Source: Chloroflexota bacterium (lineage in GTDB: Bacteria; Chloroflexota; Anaerolineae; Aggregatilineales; Phototrophicaceae). From it: a stretch of 64,000 bases of DNA. Where the stretch lies: positions 34,866 to 98,865 of the forward strand of contig JAPPFH010000023.1 of NCBI GenBank assembly GCA_028875185.1, read 5' to 3'. Positions 62,242-64,000 of this stretch are shown here, piece after piece. Position 1 is the first letter of the stretch. Every line of letters starts with the position of its first letter. The position numbers and the translations under genes were made by a program. The notes below the pieces were generated by a model, which was not told the origin of the DNA, made no database searches, and saw nothing but the letters and a program-made list of their open reading frames with translations.

Positions 62242-63261
62242 ATGAACCTTCACGATAAGTATGAGCGACCCCTGCGCGATCTGCGGATCTCGGTCACCGA
62301 TCGCTGCAATTTCCGCTGTCCTTACTGTATGCCAGCGGAGATCTTCAACGAGCGTTATCGCTTCTTGCCCAAGCCGCATTTGCTGACATTCGAGGAAATA
62401 ACCCGGCTGACGCGGATCATCGCGCGGCTGGGCGCGGTGAAAATTCGCTTGACCGGCGGGGAGCCGCTCTTGCGCCAGGACATCGAAAAGCTGGTGGCGA
62501 TGCTCAACGCGCTTGAGGGCGTCGATGATTTGGCGATGACCACCAACGCCTTCCTCCTGCCGCAAAAGATTCAGGCTTTGAGAGCCGCCGGCTTGAAGCG
62601 TTTGACAATCAGCCTGGATACGCTCGATGATGAGATCTTCCGTTTAATGAATGGCGGGCGTTCGGGCGTGGACAAGGTGTTGGCGGGCATCACTGCGGCG
62701 GAAGACGCCGGTTATGCGCCGCTGAAGATTAATGCGGTGGCGCAGCGCGGCGTCAATGACCACACGCTGGTTGATCTGGCGCGCTTTTTCAAAGATCGCG
62801 GGCATATTCTGCGCTTCATCGAGTATATGGATGTCGGCAATATGAATGGCTGGAAGATGGACGAAGTCGTTTCCGCCGCCGAGATTGTCGAGGCGATCAA
62901 CGCCGAGATGCCGCTGGAGCCGGTCGCTGGCAATTACTTCGGCGAGGTGGCGCGGCGTTATCGCTACGCCGACGGCGAGGGCGAAATCGGGCTGATCAGT
63001 TCGGTGACGCAGCCCTTCTGCGGCTCATGCACACGAATGCGTCTTTCGCCGGAAGGGCAGATCTTCACCTGTCTCTTCGCTATCGAAGGCGCGAGCCTGC
63101 GCGATCCGCTGCGCGCTGGCGCCAGCGATGACGAACTAGAAGCGATTATCCGCGCGACTTGGGGCGAGCGCATAGACCGCTACTCGGAGATTCGTAGTTC
63201 CCTCACGCAGGAAGTGCGCGACCGCCGCAAAAAAGTCGAGATGTACCACATCGGCGGCTAA
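62242..63261 (+). CDS. moaA: GTP 3',8-cyclase (molybdenum cofactor biosynthesis)
   Basis: 339 residues of radical-SAM MoaA. The N-terminal cluster motif is DRCNFRCPYCMP (C-x3-C-x2-C) with RLTGGEPLLRQDI downstream, and the C-terminal cluster is PFCGSCTRMRLSPEGQIFTCLF (C-x2-C-x13-C). The protein ends in a terminal Gly-Gly, as needed for the MoaA/MoaC reaction. It makes 3',8-cyclo-GTP, the first Moco precursor; molybdoenzymes are therefore expected elsewhere. Its stop overlaps that of the convergent dinB by four bases. Confidence 0.96.
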   Translation: MNLHDKYERPLRDLRISVTDRCNFRCPYCMPAEIFNERYRFLPKPHLLTFEEITRLTRIIARLGAVKIRLTGGEPLLRQDIEKLVAMLNALEGVDDLAMTTNAFLLPQKIQALRAAGLKRLTISLDTLDDEIFRLMNGGRSGVDKVLAGITAAEDAGYAPLKINAVAQRGVNDHTLVDLARFFKDRGHILRFIEYMDVGNMNGWKMDEVVSAAEIVEAINAEMPLEPVAGNYFGEVARRYRYADGEGEIGLISSVTQPFCGSCTRMRLSPEGQIFTCLFAIEGASLRDPLRAGASDDELEAIIRATWGERIDRYSEIRSSLTQEVRDRRKKVEMYHIGG

Positions 63262-64000
63262 TGATATTTGTCTCCGCGCAGGTGTTCGTACATATAGTAG
63301 GCTGGCTGATAATCCAAATCGCTGGCGGGCCGGATCGAACTCTCGCCATATATATCCCACAGCTTATCCAAGACAGCTTGCAAAGCAGCCGCTCGCTTAT
63401 GGGCTTTAAGGTCTTCCCATACACCCCATTGCCAATAGCGTTTCCCAAATTTGCTCAGATCAACCCCGATTAAGCGCACCAACTCCCCCCGCAACCAATA
63501 CCGATCAAACAGGTCGACGGCGGCGGCATAAATTTGGTCGTCTCGGTCAATGGGATTGTGAAGCGTCATCTGTCGGGTGATTGTGGAATAATTCTCCCAG
63601 CGCAATGTGAGTGTTACCGTGCGTCCACACAAGCCCGCTCGCCGCACCTGCCGCCCGACTTCAGCAGACAAGCGCCGAAGGGTGAGTTTAAGTTCGCCTT
63701 CGTCATTTGTATCGCTTTGAAAAGTCATCTGGCGGCCCGCCGATTTTTGAGTCGGGAGAGGCAGGACAGGGCTGGGGTCGATGGCGTTGGCATGATACCA
63801 CATATCGCGGCCAGGCTTGCCGAAGCGTTTGCCAAGCATATCTTTTGAGCTGGCGGCGAGCTGCCCGATAGTCTTTATGCCGAGTTCTTCCAGCGCCTGC
63901 TCGGTGCTTGAGCCAACGCCCCACAGCTTGCCTACTGGCAAATCCTCTAGGTGTTTAGTATCAGAGTGAAGTGGTGAGGGTCTCGGTGGAATATGTCCGG
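63258..64000 (-). CDS. dinB: DNA polymerase IV, 3' part (cut by window edge)
   Basis: The open frame runs from the right edge to a TAG at 63258, so the N-terminal palm (with its catalytic acidic residues) is outside the window. The visible part has the thumb helix-hairpin-helix (PVGKLWGVGSSTEQALEELG.IGQLA), then GRDMWYHANAID and the little-finger domain (EVGRQVRRAGLCGRTVTLTLRW). It is a Y-family translesion polymerase. The segment in front of PVGKLWGVG (GHIPPRPSPLHSD) is unusual for the family, so an error or a divergent sequence near the edge cannot be excluded. Confidence 0.85.
   Translation of the reverse strand, partial: GHIPPRPSPLHSDTKHLEDLPVGKLWGVGSSTEQALEELGIKTIGQLAASSKDMLGKRFGKPGRDMWYHANAIDPSPVLPLPTQKSAGRQMTFQSDTNDEGELKLTLRRLSAEVGRQVRRAGLCGRTVTLTLRWENYSTITRQMTLHNPIDRDDQIYAAAVDLFDRYWLRGELVRLIGVDLSKFGKRYWQWGVWEDLKAHKRAAALQAVLDKLWDIYGESSIRPASDLDYQPAYYMYEHLRGDKYH

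Overview
The window is GC-rich, gene-dense bacterial chromosome of a kind that suggests a Chloroflexota (Anaerolineae-like) organism. This is inferred from gene content: an Aap-type amino-acid ABC operon with oversized permeases, DUF3179 proteins, secreted beta-helix/SH3 proteins, a TIR-WD40 receptor-like protein and intergenic palindromic repeats. No rRNA or taxonomic marker was compared. No prophage, integron, CRISPR array or insertion sequence with a transposase was seen.

Layout. 0-9.2 kb: a truncated membrane protein, a uracil-DNA-glycosylase-family protein, an EthD-like protein, a long internally duplicated UxaA/altronate-dehydratase-family protein, a three-gene reverse-strand cluster (nucleotide-sugar-epimerase-like, HAD phosphatase, shikimate-kinase-like protein without a P-loop), then small membrane/hypothetical genes around a tRNA-Ala(GGC). 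9.3-15 kb: M19 dipeptidase, leuS, a secreted SH3 protein and a small Rdx/SelW-family selenoprotein read through an in-frame UGA. 15-22.3 kb: the aapJQMP-like operon, whose second permease is 1126 residues long. 22.3-30.3 kb: two DUF3179 proteins (one fused to a DsbA-like thioredoxin domain) alternating with three paralogous membrane-anchored SGNH-hydrolase proteins, plus a repeat-rich gap. 30.3-37.5 kb: radA, asnS, a methyltransferase, the Sua5-family tRNA modification gene, an NDUFA9-like reductase and a glycosyltransferase. 37.5-46.4 kb: TIR-transmembrane-WD40 protein, secreted 5'-nucleotidase, GNAT, SDR and a secreted beta-helix/SH3 protein. 46.7-52.9 kb: DnaQ-like exonuclease, a free-standing small RNA candidate, GNAT, HtrA-like lipoprotein protease, alpha/beta hydrolase, CbpA-type DnaJ, DtxR-family regulator and a Nudix hydrolase. 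53-64 kb: nitrilase-family amidase, an A/T-richer FRG-domain gene, a Pmp-like beta-helix protein, SPFH protein, FG-GAP protein, trypsin-like protease, threonine synthase, moaA and the 3' part of dinB.

The clearest hidden feature is at 14740-15033. A C-x-x-U motif encoded with TGA is followed by a hairpin at a bacterial-SECIS distance and then by a standard Rdx-family C-terminus, so the cell should make selenocysteine. A second unexplained element is a transcription unit at about 47380-47553 with a good promoter, a near-perfect Shine-Dalgarno sequence in front of a nine-codon ORF, several hairpins and an intrinsic terminator, with no same-strand gene downstream.
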